A DNA stretch of 14,151 nt. Origin: Methanosarcinaceae archaeon. Its GTDB lineage: Archaea > Halobacteriota > Methanosarcinia > Methanosarcinales > Methanosarcinaceae. A program made the translations under genes and the position numbers. Below the pieces are notes generated by a model. The model made no database searches. It saw nothing but the letters and a program-made list of their open reading frames with translations, and was not told the DNA's origin. The stretch is from assembly GCA_030609665.1 (NCBI GenBank), contig JAUWBW010000019.1:1-14151 (forward strand), written 5' to 3'. Positions 12,925 through 14,151 of the stretch are shown piece by piece (the first letter of the stretch is position 1; each line of letters opens with the position of its first letter).

Positions 12925-13641
12925 TCACTTCACCCCCATATTATGTTCAATGGCAGCCTGTATTCGAGATGCAGTCATCTCGTCTGTTATAATTGAATAA
13001 TATGGGGTTAATTCATACCACTTTTTATTTTTGTATTCGATATACAATTGTGTATCCAAATCATAGTATTCATTGTCTTGCTTGTGTATCACAAGCAACA
13101 ACAATGGCAGCAATGGAGCGATTGTTATAATAAACTGCCATTCTTTAGATACAACTAAATAAGCAAGAAATGCAACAGGAATTATTAGAATTATCGCAAT
13201 AAATGTAGATGAAGTTTTTATGAGTTTATTTGGTGTAACTGATTCAATGTCCTTGTAATTAAGTGTAATATTCTTTAGCCCGATGGACTTTAAGTGTACA
13301 CTGCTCTTATCGATTGAAACACTTGCCTGAAATGTTTTGACCTCAATGAAGTAAAAGAAGAAATATATCACCACAACGATTGGGATTAAGATTGCATAGT
13401 CCAGATTCCTGAATACATTCAAGATTAAACTAAAACCTATTCCAAAGCAAATCGTTAATAAGGAATTATTTGCATAGAACATTACATTATTGGATTGAAC
13501 ATTTTCAACATTTGACCCCTTATGTGGGATTTGTGAAGTATATTCAAAATCGACAGGCTGCATCGATTTGTATCTCGATTGAGTTACATTTGGGCACCAC
13601 CCCATAAATCTCCGTACTGTTTCTGCAATATTAATTGTCAT
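12925..13641 (-). CDS. MGWCPN (DUF1673-like) membrane protein, operon member 1
   Basis: The 238-residue protein starts at an ATG overlapping the regulator's stop as ATGA, with GAGGG about nine bases upstream. It has MTINIAETVRRFMGWCPNVT, the conserved SMQPVDFEYTSQIP segment, four helices (about 60-78, 83-100, 146-163 and 168-184), the strand-rich block around NYKDIESVTPNKLIK between the helix pairs, then DLDTQLYI, and a C-terminal amphipathic helix TDEMTASRIQAAIEHNMG. It is the closest paralogue of the following gene. The single Cys of MGWCPN near the N-terminus is kept in all four members, which hints at a metal, redox or lipid site (inference). The family function is unknown. Confidence 0.8.
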   Translation of the reverse strand: MTINIAETVRRFMGWCPNVTQSRYKSMQPVDFEYTSQIPHKGSNVENVQSNNVMFYANNSLLTICFGIGFSLILNVFRNLDYAILIPIVVVIYFFFYFIEVKTFQASVSIDKSSVHLKSIGLKNITLNYKDIESVTPNKLIKTSSTFIAIILIIPVAFLAYLVVSKEWQFIITIAPLLPLLLLVIHKQDNEYYDLDTQLYIEYKNKKWYELTPYYSIITDEMTASRIQAAIEHNMGVK

Positions 13642-14084
13642 ATCAACGCCCTCAATTTCCCAAACAGTTCCTCTGCCAGTTTCGTGGGGTCGTCCGTTCT
13701 TTCAAGTTTGATTTTCATCTCGTCTGCAAAGTCCCACAGCAGTTCGATGCACTGCGTATACCTGCTGCATGTACCGCAGTCCCCTTCGTGCTCGTACCAC
13801 ACCTGCACCCCATGTTTTGCAGATACGAATATGATGGCGTTGGCATTAAACGGTATCGAATGCCCGAACAAGATACCCCGCTCGGCATTCATGCCCTCCA
13901 TCTCGATCTGGTTTGACTGCGCCATCTCAAGCAGTGTATCTTCAACACGCTTATCCATGCTGATGAGCGCCTTTGATACCGCCTGTCTTGAAATGTTGAA
14001 CGAGCGTGCTATATTGATATTGGGAAGCCCGTCTCGCCGGAGTTTCCAGAAAGTAAACTGCTTTTCGTCTATTGGCAGGAACAT
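13638..14084 (-). CDS. HTH regulator with His/Cys cluster, first gene of the MGWCPN operon
   Basis: The 148-residue protein has a sigma-like helix-turn-helix at residues 7-41 (FTFWKLRRDGLPNINIARSF then NISRQAVSKAL), a helical linker (ISMDKRVEDTLLEMA), a strand-rich middle (GILFGHSIPF, AIIFVSAKHGVQVWYEHEG) and a possible metal site H99, C103, C106, C112 (H-x3-C-x2-C-x5-C). A final helix follows (DPTKLAEELFGKLRALI). No ribosome site precedes the ATG, but a TATA box lies 26 bases upstream, so the transcript is probably leaderless. Its stop overlaps the first membrane gene. It likely controls this operon in response to metal or redox state, which is inference. A truncated relative lies at 9244-9498. 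Confidence 0.82.
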   Translation of the reverse strand: MFLPIDEKQFTFWKLRRDGLPNINIARSFNISRQAVSKALISMDKRVEDTLLEMAQSNQIEMEGMNAERGILFGHSIPFNANAIIFVSAKHGVQVWYEHEGDCGTCSRYTQCIELLWDFADEMKIKLERTDDPTKLAEELFGKLRALI

Positions 14085-14115
14085 GTGTCAATACATGAAT
14101 GTTGACTATTTAAGC
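14082..14115 (-). promoter_or_regulatory. Leaderless promoter with small dyads
   Basis: On the minus strand GCTTAAATAGTC (14104-14115) is a TATA box centred 26 bases before the ATG at 14084, so initiation falls on the start codon. Between them lie CATGT/ACATG (14082-14086, 14093-14097) and ACAT-GA-ATGT (14093-14102), a possible autoregulatory operator. Confidence 0.5.
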
Positions 14116-14151
14116 ATGTCGGCTCTGTGAATATTTTTTGCCACGATCCAC

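Overview
The window looks like chromosomal DNA of a methanogen- or ANME-like archaeon (Methanosarcinia/Syntrophoarchaeia type, Halobacteriota). Supporting signs are A/T-rich TATA boxes about 25 bases before inferred starts, GGAGG/GGTGA ribosome sites together with one probably leaderless gene, a NosD-type repeat surface-protein remnant, a C-terminal anchor resembling the PGF-CTERM signal, and two archaeal unknown membrane families: DUF2178 (DER...KAGYH) and an MGWCPN family that I match to DUF1673 of Methanosarcina. These family names come from memory of the families, not from a search. I see no tRNA, rRNA, CRISPR array or intact transposon.

Layout, left part (1-5328, plus strand): a promoter and a foldable leader; a 59-residue membrane protein; the tail of a NosD-like surface protein; a decayed stretch; a secreted SIMPL-domain protein; an ACAGGAT hairpin repeat; two related small membrane proteins; a large secreted, C-terminally anchored protein; and, behind a promoter with a clear dyad operator candidate, a LolA-like/DUF4367 lipoprotein ending in a hairpin-T6 terminator.

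Middle (5333-8512, plus strand, A/T-rich): six tandem DUF2178 membrane proteins followed by a 65-residue XRE-type HTH regulator. Most junctions are 4-base stop/start overlaps, and the C-terminal KGDV(E) codons also supply the Shine-Dalgarno GGTGAT of the next gene. One member carries an extra domain of about 175 residues at its C-terminus, and another has lost its first membrane helix. A gene-poor kilobase follows (8513-9593), with a GC-rich foldable block, a 50-residue membrane protein, a perfect 14-bp palindrome and a truncated HTH gene.

Right part (9594-14115, minus strand): an HTH regulator, apparently made from a leaderless transcript, starts a tightly coupled operon of three MGWCPN membrane proteins, a 60-residue two-helix protein and a fourth MGWCPN protein. 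Beyond it lie a frameshifted, truncated copy of the lipoprotein gene and a secreted one-helix protein.

The shared theme is two arrays of duplicated small membrane proteins, each in an operon with its own HTH regulator and each with broken paralogues nearby. The sequence supports the architecture. A membrane or envelope stress-sensing or immunity role is only inference.
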